DNA of 7,124 nucleotides, taken from the NCBI GenBank assembly GCA_016762995.1, contig JAESUT010000208.1:318-7441 (forward strand), read 5' to 3'. The notes under the pieces are model-generated. The model saw only the letters and a program-made list of their open reading frames with translations, was not told the origin of the DNA and did not search any database. Made by a program: the position numbers and the translations under genes. Origin of the DNA: Gammaproteobacteria bacterium (GTDB taxonomy: Bacteria; Pseudomonadota; Gammaproteobacteria; Pseudomonadales; Pseudohongiellaceae). Below are positions 1-5,375 of the stretch, one piece after another (the first letter of the stretch is position 1; every line of letters begins with the position of its first letter).

Positions 1-2
1 CT

Positions 3-164
3 CAATCCAGCGAGATTGGAGCATCAATTAGACCCGCTAGGAGAACATTAGTCAAACGTACACGAGGCAGTCAAAGAGTTATTTTTAAGGGAAAAAAGAA
101 AGGGGCAATGTGTTTAAAAAAACAGGCTAAGAGAGCTTTCGATTTAGCGTTATTCGTAATCTAG
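3..164 (+). CDS. Possible C-terminal fragment of an AP2-like basic protein, cut by the left edge
   Basis: A plus-strand frame is open from the first bases to a TAG at 162-164, giving about 53 residues with no start inside except a late ATG at 108. The product is very basic. Its beginning (SSEIGAS) resembles the start of the second AP2-like repeat of the protein at 5376-5810 (SGEIGVS), in the same codon phase, and the two share the 10-base string GCGAGATTGG. Further on, a phenylalanine, a lysine/glycine turn and an Ala-rich basic helix follow in roughly the AP2 order, but the tryptophan typical of the repeat is absent. The frame would overlap the last 38 bp of the convergent FemAB-like gene. 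The similarity is short and was chosen after the fact, so this may be a chance open frame. Confidence 0.25.
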   Translation, partial: QSSEIGASIRPARRTLVKRTRGSQRVIFKGKKKGAMCLKKQAKRAFDLALFVI

Positions 165-1107
165 CGTGAGATTCGCCGCCAAAGCAGGTAACTGAAAAGT
201 CAGCCTTTGATGAAGGCAGCTCACTTGAACAGATGATAGCCGAGCTTCCGAAATCGAACTGGCTGCAATGTAACTCCTTGCTTTTTAAAATCGCCTCCCA
301 GATCAGAGCATGCAACACAGGCTTATCGATTGAGTTTGGTATTTTCTCCGCGGATATGAGATGGCATGTCTTGTTGTTATGAACAAATAGACCATTAGAA
401 ACCAACTCGCCTTTGTAGCGGCTCTGCACCAAGAAACCGTTGCCTTTCTTTATCATCGATTCGTAGGCAATCCTGTCGCCCGCATAAATCCCTCCCACCT
501 GCTCGACTAGCGAGGCATCGAAGCGACTGCCGCTTACAATATCTGTAACTAAGTTTCTTCTACCCCATGCAACCAACCCTCGACAGCTTTTTGTCATGCT
601 GCGGTGCAGGTTGTGTTTCGACATTGCTAGATCGATGATTTGTGCTTGCTGCACAACCGGTATTGCTCCCTTCTCCAACAGAACCTGAGTAATCGGCGAC
701 ATAACACCGCAACTCACCGGATCGAGGTAGTCGATGGCATGGGGCTGAATCTCTTCGATGAGTTGATTGATGTGCTCTTGTAATAATCGAATGGCTTCGG
801 GACGAAAACTATTGCTCGAGGCCTGCAGCGTAGCCTGGTTTACATGACTGGAAGCTTCGCGCCCAAAATAACCGATGCATTTGCGACCCTGCTCGTCCAA
901 ATGCATCGTTAGACTGCAACCGAAAACAGGCTCTTCGGCTACCATGACTAGAAATGACCGATCTATGAATTCAGCCATGCTGCCGTTCGAAGTTTGCGAT
1001 TCCGAGCGCTGCTGCATGTAGATCGGGTTCTGTACCGGATCATTTGCGCAAAGCTTATCCCAATATTGAAAGAAGCCCGAATGTGATGTTTCGATTACAG
1101 CGTGCAT
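127..1107 (-). CDS. FemAB/GNAT-like acyltransferase family protein
   Basis: A 326-residue protein without signal peptide or membrane segment, so probably cytoplasmic. The pattern fits the FemAB-like branch of the GNAT superfamily, whose members transfer aminoacyl or acyl groups to cell-wall or surface-glycan precursors. Visible support: a first half with a beta-rich stretch around 50-82 (FLVMVAEEPVFGCSLTMHL), a central basic helix at about 167-185 (LHRSMTKSCRGLVAWGRRN) matching the conserved 'serine-arginine-lysine helix' of such proteins, and a C-terminal block at 260-312 with a long helix, QFDFGSS, then FSVTCFGGES. This is close to the family's usual 'FDFGG ... FK..FGG' ending. Start: ATG at 1107, preceded by a purine-rich GAGAAGAG at normal spacing. 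It stands alone, so its substrate cannot be inferred from neighbours. Family assignment is reasonably likely; the reaction is unknown. Confidence 0.6.
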   Translation of the reverse strand: MHAVIETSHSGFFQYWDKLCANDPVQNPIYMQQRSESQTSNGSMAEFIDRSFLVMVAEEPVFGCSLTMHLDEQGRKCIGYFGREASSHVNQATLQASSNSFRPEAIRLLQEHINQLIEEIQPHAIDYLDPVSCGVMSPITQVLLEKGAIPVVQQAQIIDLAMSKHNLHRSMTKSCRGLVAWGRRNLVTDIVSGSRFDASLVEQVGGIYAGDRIAYESMIKKGNGFLVQSRYKGELVSNGLFVHNNKTCHLISAEKIPNSIDKPVLHALIWEAILKSKELHCSQFDFGSSAIICSSELPSSKADFSVTCFGGESHARLRITLNRKLS

Positions 1108-1303
1108 TTACTCTTCTCTTTTCTGCCTTGCTGATTTCAGGACGTTAGCCGCCTGTACCCTTAACCGCATTACTACACCTGCCTAAATGAGTGACCTAGC
1201 AACCAGGTACATGTGTTCCTCGCTCTATGACCAACGCTCCAACAGCTGTATGAGTATTACGACCAAACCTAACAAATAGCACACACTTATTTGCTCTAAC
1301 TGA

Positions 1304-1319
1304 GATATACCGGTGTATC
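1304..1319. promoter_or_regulatory. 16-bp operator-like palindrome, with a partial inverted copy at 1465-1474
   Basis: GATATACCGGTGTATC is a 16-bp inverted repeat with a single T/G departure from perfect symmetry. The 10-base half GATACACCGG recurs on the plus strand at 1465-1474, so it lies in inverted orientation to its match at 1310-1319. Two related sites 150 bp apart in a divergent promoter region would suit a dimeric repressor or activator. No cognate regulator is identified. Confidence 0.3.
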
Positions 1320-1381
1320 CGCTTTTACCTACTAAGAGTGAGATTATGAGGGCTAAAAGCCGACAATTATCACTGGCGTAC

Positions 1382-1394
1382 TGAGTTAAACTCA
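1382..1394. promoter_or_regulatory. Perfect 13-bp palindrome in the divergent region
   Basis: TGAGTT-A-AACTCA has perfect 6-bp arms around one base. It has the form of a dimer operator, located about 275 bp upstream of the FemAB-like gene and 250 bp upstream of the thioesterase. Functional role is inferred only from form and position. Confidence 0.25.
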
Positions 1395-1544
1395 ACCTCG
1401 ATAGTTACCTTGGCTACTTTCCTTTACTGGCCACAGTTTCATGGGTACACGCTTAGCAATAGAGGATACACCGGGGTTGTTAGAATTACTGCGCTGCGCG
1501 TCACGGTAATTTGCGACGATATTCCTTCAGTTTGACGGGAAACG

Positions 1545-1560
1545 TTGAGCAAAGGCTCAA
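1545..1560. repeat. Short hairpin upstream of the thioesterase
   Basis: TTGAGC-AAAG-GCTCAA has perfect 6-bp arms with a 4-base loop, about 85 bp before the thioesterase start. No T-tract follows on either side, so it is not a standard terminator. It could be an operator or a leader hairpin. Confidence 0.3.
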
Positions 1561-1646
1561 TTAAGCGAGCTTCACTGCCCTAACCTCTTAACTTGCTTTA
1601 AAATCATAGGTTCCAACTAGCACAGTGCAACTGCGGTAACATTCCA

Positions 1647-2105
1647 GTGACCCTACCGAAAGATCATTTTACGTGGGACTATTCAGCCCCTCACGTGCAG
1701 CCAATACGCATAGCTAAATCTGATATCGACGGTATGGGCCATGCAAATAACGCCTGTTATGTCGTCTGGTGCGAGCAGTGCGCTTGGAAGCATTCCGAAT
1801 TTCTAGGCCTAGACATAAAAGACTATCAGCGCCTAGATCGCGGTGTTGCTATCCGCAAAGCGAGCTATGAATATTGCTTACCGGCATTCGAGAACGAAGA
1901 CCTACTAATTGCGACCTGGCTGACAGCCTGTGACGGGAAATTCCGTCTTGAGCGACGCTTTCAAATGATTAACGTCATCACTGGGCAAACGGTATTACGA
2001 GGTCATTGGGAGTTGATCTGCGTAACTCTCAAGGGCGGCAGAGTGACAAAATTTCCAAAGGAATTTATCGAACTCTATGGCAACGCAGTAGTCGATACTG
2101 AGTAA
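1647..2105 (+). CDS. Hotdog-fold acyl-CoA thioesterase, YbgC/FadM (4HBT) family
   Basis: A 152-residue protein of the usual length for single-domain 4-hydroxybenzoyl-CoA-thioesterase-like enzymes, which hydrolyse acyl-CoA thioesters in the cytoplasm. The family signature is clear at residues 26-41: DIDGMGHANNACYVVW, with Asp26/Asp28 before Met-Gly-His-x-Asn-Asn and the aromatic pair that shapes the acyl pocket. It is followed by the long hotdog helix (about 40-54), then VAIRKASYEYCLPAF at 67-81 and the central strands (RLERRFQMINV, 100-110). The end, GRVTKFPKEF (131-140), is also typical. GTG at 1647 is the first start after an in-frame stop at 1599-1601 and the only one that keeps the catalytic segment. 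There is no strong Shine-Dalgarno, which suggests weak translation. The neighbours give no substrate clue; fatty acyl-CoA or aromatic-CoA are both possible. Confidence 0.85.
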   Translation: MTLPKDHFTWDYSAPHVQPIRIAKSDIDGMGHANNACYVVWCEQCAWKHSEFLGLDIKDYQRLDRGVAIRKASYEYCLPAFENEDLLIATWLTACDGKFRLERRFQMINVITGQTVLRGHWELICVTLKGGRVTKFPKEFIELYGNAVVDTE

Positions 2106-2554
2106 CGCTTATCCCCTCCAGGCACCCCTTTAGGTCTTTATTGTTATTACGCGCGAAACTCAATGCTCGGAAAAGGAAAATAATTCCACGAATTTGAACA
2201 TTTTTAGCCACGGTGCTTTCTGCTATTGAGCGGTAGTAAACACTTCGCCTGCGTGTTTTCATCCCGTTTCACCTTGCATTGAAAGATCAATTTTATTCAT
2301 ATTTTACAAAGAGTTAAGTAATTCACACCCTGGCTACTCACATCAATTTGATGGCAATGCGGGGGCCTAGCCAGCCCTTAAAGATATCAATTGAACTGTC
2401 GTTATAGATTAGACCCGCAGCTACACCAGCCCAAAAACTGAGCGAATTGCGGAATCCGTATAGACCGAAACTACAGCTGAGCAGCCATTGCAATGGGCTT
2501 CTTTAGCAGTCAATAACGCTAGATGATGATCAGGGATTGAGAAGAATTATTTTC
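2106..2554. other. 450-bp intergenic region upstream of flgM
   Basis: No convincing gene. A 65-codon minus-strand frame here runs into the end of the thioesterase gene and looks like no known protein. The segment 2275-2320 is AT-rich; a TTGAAA at 2279-2284 and TATTTT at 2300-2305 are a weak, short-spaced sigma-70-like pair. TAAA at 2379-2382 followed after exactly 15 bases by GTCGTTAT (5 of 8 matches to the sigma-28 -10 consensus GCCGATAA) is a weak sigma-28-like candidate for flgM. A 12-bp palindrome lies at 2485-2496. Confidence 0.5.
2485..2496. promoter_or_regulatory. Perfect 12-bp palindrome upstream of flgM
   Basis: CCATTGCAATGG is a perfect 12-bp palindrome. Allowing one bulged G at 2497, two further pairs (AG at 2483-2484 with CT at 2498-2499) extend it. 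It lies about 60 bp before the flgM start, where a repressor or activator would act. The half-site CATTGC/GCAATG appears again in the hairpin at 2928-2948. Confidence 0.3.
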
Positions 2555-2848
2555 GTGAAAAAAACTACTTCAGCAGCAAGCCCTTCTGGAAAACACCAGA
2601 GAACTAGCAACAAGATGCTTCGATCTGTGGTTACTCAGTTAAGAGTGAATATCCCGAGCGCGCCCAAGGCAGCTGAGCCGGATATCGATTTGGACGAACT
2701 TCGCGCCACTCTTGATGAACTCCCCGAAATGAACGCAACCAAGCTTGTCTCTCTAAATCGCCGAATCGTCAACGGTGACTACACGATCGACTCCCAGCGC
2801 CTCGCCGGCAAGTTAATTGAGCTAGAGTCCTCTCTGGACTCTGAATAA
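2555..2848 (+). CDS. flgM: FlgM-type anti-sigma-28 factor
   Basis: A 97-residue protein, the same size as Salmonella FlgM. FlgM binds the flagellar sigma factor FliA and blocks late flagellar genes until it is exported through the completed hook-basal body. The N-terminal half (1-40) is polar, basic and of low complexity, as expected of a partly unfolded exported protein. The C-terminal half carries the FlgM domain at about 60-92: NATKLVSLNRRIVNGDYTID, then a helix with AGKLIELES. This matches the family pattern K-x2-L-x3-I-x2-G-x-Y-x-I/V-D followed by an A-x-K-L-I helix. I prefer GTG at 2555, with GAGAAG 10 bases upstream; TTG at 2537 is in frame, but AGGGA touches it directly, too close for a ribosome site. 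No flgA, flgN or other flagellar gene is adjacent, which is unusual. Identity is good on motif grounds; whether it controls flagella or another FliA-like sigma is open. Confidence 0.75.
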   Translation: MKKTTSAASPSGKHQRTSNKMLRSVVTQLRVNIPSAPKAAEPDIDLDELRATLDELPEMNATKLVSLNRRIVNGDYTIDSQRLAGKLIELESSLDSE

Positions 2849-2927
2849 TTAGTCGATCCTGAACAACTCATCTCGATTTGGATATCAGTCACTTAAGCTC
2901 ACATGTAGCTAAAACTCCCTGTGTAAC

Positions 2928-2948
2928 CATTGCTCGGTGAGGGCAATG
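2928..2948. repeat. Hairpin 1 downstream of flgM
   Basis: CATTGCTC-GGTGA-GGGCAATG forms an 8-bp stem, including one T/G pair, with a 5-base loop, 80 bases after the flgM stop. No T-tract follows. It is the first of three closely spaced hairpins in the convergent intergenic region. Confidence 0.5.
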
Positions 2949-2951
2949 CGA

Positions 2952-3001
2952 GTGTGCCAAAAGCAAGTGAAATGACACTTTCACGCCAGCTTTTGGCGCA
3001 C
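2952..3001. repeat. 50-bp nested palindrome (REP-like or MITE-like) between convergent genes
   Basis: The outer arms at 2952-2964 (GTGTGCCAAAAGC) and 2989-3001 (GCTTTTGGCGCAC) pair over 13 bp with one G/T pair. Inside, GTGAAA (2967-2972) pairs with TTTCAC (2979-2984) around a 6-base loop, separated from the outer stem by small internal loops (AA and GCCA). The whole 50 bases fold into one long, nearly continuous hairpin. It could be a strong transcription or mRNA-end structure for flgM, or a dispersed palindromic element. It has no flanking target duplication that I can see, and no attC-type core sites. Confidence 0.6.
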
Positions 3002-3005
3002 GATG

Positions 3006-3035
3006 TACTGAAAAGTCAGGGATGACTTTTCAGTA
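3006..3035. terminator. Perfect 13-bp-stem hairpin, likely 3' end structure for the glycosyltransferase operon
   Basis: TACTGAAAAGTCA and TGACTTTTCAGTA are perfect reverse complements around the loop GGGA. On the minus strand it begins 13 bases after the stop codon of the 3049-3735 gene, a usual place for a terminator or mRNA-stabilising hairpin. A run of T after the stem is missing on both strands, although A4/T4 tracts lie inside the stem, so intrinsic termination is not certain. Its position between convergent genes suits two-way use. Confidence 0.45.
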
Positions 3036-3048
3036 TCAAATAGACAGC

Positions 3049-3735
3049 CTATTGATCTAGCGTCCAACTAAGCGGCGGCTTCAAGGACTGCAGCCGTGCA
3101 AGGTCTTCTGGCCGGTCTACATCCCAGAGCGTACTTAAGAGCTTATAGCTTAGTTCATGATCTTGGAGAGCCTGCAGGGTTTTCTGCATGACCTGCCCGG
3201 TTCCCCAAGGAATACCCTCAAAGACAGCCGCTATTGGACGTCGCATGCCGACTAATACATAGCCCCCATCCTCCGCTGGACCCAGGACTACATCGACACC
3301 AGAGGCCAGGGTAAGCAGCGCCTGGTCTAGATAGCCTGCTGTCAACGCAGGACAGTCAGTACCAATAAGAATGACGCTTCCAACACCTTTATCCTGCAGA
3401 GTCTGCACGATAGCGCTACTCATTCTCGCACCCAAATTCTCGCCACATTGAGTGTAAATATTCTTTACATTACAAATGGATAAGAAGTTTTTATGAGAAC
3501 AATTCGAGGTTACCCACAAATCCCATTCGGCAATCTGAGTACGGTTAAGAAGCCCGCCCAGACGAGCCAGCATTGCCTGGTACACGGCGAGCGCCTGTTG
3601 CGCGCCAATCTCAGTCGCTAAGCGCGATTTGACCTGTCCTAAGCGTGGCTCTCGGGCGAATACTACAATTCGAGAGCGAGGATGGCCTGTGGCAATCACT
3701 GTGGTAGAGCCTGGTGCTGTCGTTAGCTCAGTCAT
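3049..3735 (-). CDS. TIGR04282-type glycosyltransferase (rSAM/selenodomain-associated transferase 1, DUF2064)
   Basis: A 228-residue GT-A-fold protein. Landmarks: RIVVFAREPRLGQVKSRLA at 22-40 (nucleotide-binding Rossmann start with the KSRL basic motif), ENLGARMSSA at 99-108, VILIGTDCPAL at 121-131 (the family's GTDCP metal/nucleotide motif), and LGPAEDGGYVLVGM at 151-164. The end, WDVDRPEDLARL at 204-215, is also characteristic. Members usually sit beside a TIGR04283 glycosyltransferase, as here, and often near radical-SAM genes linked to arsenosugar or selenium-associated clusters; the exact reaction is mostly unproven. ATG at 3735 is chosen because it overlaps the upstream gene's TGA in ATGACTGA, a typical coupled start. 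GTG at 3756 would add seven residues. There is no radical-SAM partner within the window. Confidence 0.85.
   Translation of the reverse strand: MTELTTAPGSTTVIATGHPRSRIVVFAREPRLGQVKSRLATEIGAQQALAVYQAMLARLGGLLNRTQIAEWDLWVTSNCSHKNFLSICNVKNIYTQCGENLGARMSSAIVQTLQDKGVGSVILIGTDCPALTAGYLDQALLTLASGVDVVLGPAEDGGYVLVGMRRPIAAVFEGIPWGTGQVMQKTLQALQDHELSYKLLSTLWDVDRPEDLARLQSLKPPLSWTLDQ
3728..3735 (-). promoter_or_regulatory. Start/stop overlap coupling the two glycosyltransferase genes
   Basis: On the minus strand the 8 bases ATGACTGA hold the start of the second gene and the stop of the first. This points to one mRNA and translational coupling, so that the two products are made in similar amounts. Confidence 0.75.
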
Positions 3736-4417
3736 GGCTGGGGTAGTACATCTCACGCAGCCTCTGGGGCTTTACACCAATAAAATAAAGGAAACGAAGC
3801 CTCCACATTAGCAATATCGTCGAGGCCACTCCATTTTCCTCCCAGCGTCTGCTTGAAGTGGTTGCCAGCCCTGCCGGGCTAGTAGGCCTGCCTTGGCGCC
3901 TAAGCAGCTTGCTAATAGCGATGTCTTCCATCAAAGCGAGCTGCGGAAAGCCCCCTATCTGTTGAAACAGCTCTTTCTCCACGAACAACGCCTGATCGCC
4001 GGTTGAGACTGATGTGAGACGGGCACGCAGATTCATCATAGAAGCCACCATGCGAAAGGCAGGCTGAGGCTTGCTTAGCCTAACGTCAAACCAGCCCCAG
4101 CGACGCCCCTGAGCTGACAAGACACTAAAGATGCGCTCATCAGCATCAAAGGGAAGCTCGGTATCGGCATGGAGGAACAGAAGCACGCCCCCTTTAGCGC
4201 CCTCGGCACCCTGATTCATTTGATTGCTGCGCCCGGCTGCGCTGACCTCACACTTATCCACTAGGCCTTGCGTCTGCTGTACAGTCGCATCCACGCTGCC
4301 GCCATCGATAACAATGACCTCATGGCCTTTCGCTCGGTAGCACTGTAGTCGCTGTAATTGCTCACGTATGAGCCCAGCCTCGTTGCGTACCGGCAAAATT
4401 AGGCTTATCGTCTTCAA
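3728..4417 (-). CDS. TIGR04283-type family 2 glycosyltransferase (rSAM/selenodomain-associated transferase 2)
   Basis: A 229-residue GT2 enzyme of normal length for this subfamily and first gene of a two-gene operon. Landmarks: ISLILPVRNEAG at 4-15 and HEVIVIDGGSVDAT at 32-45 (nucleotide-sugar-binding Rossmann strands), GRSNQMNQGA at 62-71, FLHADTELP at 81-89 (metal-binding DxD-like Asp85), RRWGWFDVRL at 105-114, TGDQALFV at 139-146 and LMEDIAISK at 162-170, with the likely catalytic Glu/Asp pair. The C-terminal block SSRRWEENG followed by a hydrophobic helix (200-214) suggests loose membrane contact. TTG at 4417 is the only start between an upstream in-frame stop and the first conserved strand; a weak GAGAA lies upstream. 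The acceptor is unknown. Known relatives are tied by context to arsenosugar or similar glycosylated small molecules; that role here is inference. Confidence 0.85.
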   Translation of the reverse strand: MKTISLILPVRNEAGLIREQLQRLQCYRAKGHEVIVIDGGSVDATVQQTQGLVDKCEVSAAGRSNQMNQGAEGAKGGVLLFLHADTELPFDADERIFSVLSAQGRRWGWFDVRLSKPQPAFRMVASMMNLRARLTSVSTGDQALFVEKELFQQIGGFPQLALMEDIAISKLLRRQGRPTSPAGLATTSSRRWEENGVASTILLMWRLRFLYFIGVKPQRLREMYYPSHD

Positions 4418-4861
4418 GTTACTTAGTTCTCGTCTAGTCGAAGCTTTCAGCTAATCGCTCTAGCTAATTGAATTTACAACATTTTATGCTAATCAGCACA
4501 ATTCTGCTGCAGCTATTGCCTGCGTAGAGCGCTATTTTGGTCCAAAATCACTGTAATAAGGGTATTAGTAATTAAGGTGCTTTCTTTTGGTTGATTTAAC
4601 GGTCTGTGATACAGGACTCAAACCCCGAGTAGAGTGAGGTTTATGCTTCGCCAATCAGAGACATCAAGCGACCTATTTTAGGGTGATATAGATTGATAAA
4701 AATAGTCCTAATCTGATCTTGTATTCGACAGACTCTTGGTTTTTAATACGCGGCCGATAGAAGCGGTATGTAGCGCAACGCCAGAGCTACAGCAAGCTGC
4801 GAGCAGCACCTGGAATATTTAATCTCGACTTATCTGCTAGACAGCAGGTGGAATAGAAACA
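4418..4861. other. 444-bp divergent intergenic region
   Basis: The region lies between the start of the minus-strand glycosyltransferase operon and the plus-strand 75-residue gene, so it should contain both promoters. I see no gene. It holds the perfect palindrome at 4534-4548, minor hairpins (CAGCA/TGCTG at 4494-4509; CTGT/ACAG at 4604-4614) and a direct repeat AGCTAAT near 4449 and 4462. GCCGATAG at 4753-4760 matches 7 of 8 bases of the sigma-28 -10 box, but no TAAA lies at the right distance upstream. Confidence 0.5.
4534..4548. promoter_or_regulatory. Perfect 15-bp operator-like palindrome
   Basis: ATTTTGG-T-CCAAAAT has perfect 7-bp arms around one base. It lies 117 bp upstream of the glycosyltransferase operon start, a good position for a dimeric transcription factor acting on that operon. 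No T-run or gene end is near, so a terminator is unlikely. Confidence 0.4.
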
Positions 4862-5089
4862 GTGGATTCTAAAAATTTTTATATCGTGGCAAGCGCGCCA
4901 AACGAACCGAGCTTGCAAGTTAAGATCTCCGGACCGTATCTCACTAAGCAGGCCGCTCAGGCAGACCTGTCGGCTGCGATAGTTGAGGCCAAGGATATCG
5001 ACCCTAGTGCCGCGAACTACGACTACAGCATAGACAAAGTAGAAAGCCGCAAACCCGGTGTAATCCAGCATATGGCGTCTCACGCCTAA
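4862..5089 (+). CDS. Small hypothetical protein, 75 residues
   Basis: I do not recognise this family. The frame starts at GTG 4862, the only start after an in-frame stop at 4838-4840, with AGGTG at 4846-4850 as a likely ribosome site 11 bases before it. The product is soluble and without signal peptide. Predicted order from the sequence: a strand (NFYIVASA, 5-12), a second strand (LQVKISGPY, 18-26), an Ala/Glu-rich helix (KQAAQADLSAAIVEAKDI, 29-46), then a strand YDYSIDKVE (53-61) and a polar tail. The beta-beta-alpha-beta layout suggests a small single-domain fold. A 101-codon frame on the opposite strand has no such order and no good start. It is probably a real gene, transcribed alone; function unknown. 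Confidence 0.55.
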   Translation: MDSKNFYIVASAPNEPSLQVKISGPYLTKQAAQADLSAAIVEAKDIDPSAANYDYSIDKVESRKPGVIQHMASHA

Positions 5090-5375
5090 CATTCCAACTA
5101 TATCGGCTGCCCCTACGCCAAGCTCTCTCGCACTCCCTTAAGCTAGCTCCTCCACAAATATGGGTGTACACTTTGCGGGAACACTTCTAGTTTTAACGCT
5201 TACCTTACTGCTCTGCTCAAGTCGTGCACACCGAGCTTCGCAATAGAAACTGACTCACTGCCCTTTAGATAGGCATAACACTGCTATTCCGGCCTCAGTA
5301 TCATTTTATTTCTGACCGTGGAGCCAATGAGTAGCACCACACAGCGATAGCTAGCTAGACCGAAGAGAGGTTCAC

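Larger units (their letters stand above)
1108..1646. other. 540-bp divergent intergenic region with palindromes
   Basis: The region lies between the starts of the minus-strand FemAB-like gene and the plus-strand thioesterase, so it must hold both promoters if each gene has its own. I see no convincing gene. One 12-codon frame starts at ATG 1346 and ends at 1384 behind AAGAGTGAG, but it is too short to trust. It contains several inverted repeats (1304-1319, 1382-1394, 1545-1560), listed separately. A TAAAAT at 1599-1604 could be a -10 box for the thioesterase, but I find no well-spaced -35. Confidence 0.6.

Noticed and set aside
1..24. Minus-strand ATG at 24 opening a frame toward the left edge
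   Set aside because: Only eight codons are visible and the upstream ribosome site is poor, so a gene cannot be supported.
27..37. ATTAGACCCGC repeated at 27-37 and 2408-2418
   Set aside because: Several 11-base matches are expected by chance in 7 kb, and the flanks do not match.
191..203. ACTGAAAAGTCAG repeated at 191-203 and 3007-3019
   Set aside because: The first copy codes for conserved residues of the FemAB-like protein, and a 13-base match in a window of this size can occur by chance.
1346..1384. 12-codon frame with a possible ribosome site in the divergent region
   Set aside because: It is too short and has no conserved feature visible from one sequence.
2065..2262. 65-codon minus-strand frame after the thioesterase
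   Set aside because: It runs into the end of the well-supported thioesterase gene, its composition is not protein-like, and I recognise no family.
2952..3035. Integron attC site
   Set aside because: The palindromes lack the RYYYAAC and GTTRRRY core sites and there is no integrase or cassette array in the window.
3629..3811. Plus-strand frame across the junction of the two glycosyltransferase genes
   Set aside because: It lies fully opposite conserved coding sequence of both genes.
4753..4760. GCCGATAG as a sigma-28 -10 box
   Set aside because: The matching -35 element is absent: the four bases at the required 15-base distance are TCTT, not TAAA.
4787..5092. 101-codon minus-strand frame over the 75-residue gene
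   Set aside because: Its product is Cys- and aromatic-rich without a domain-like pattern, and it lies opposite a plus-strand frame with a plausible ribosome site and ordered strands and helix.
5140..5357. Repeated AGCTAGCT/TAGCTAGCTA strings before the AP2-like gene (also GGCTAGCTAG at 5805)
   Set aside because: They are short self-complementary tetramer repeats with irregular spacing, and CTAG is common throughout the window.
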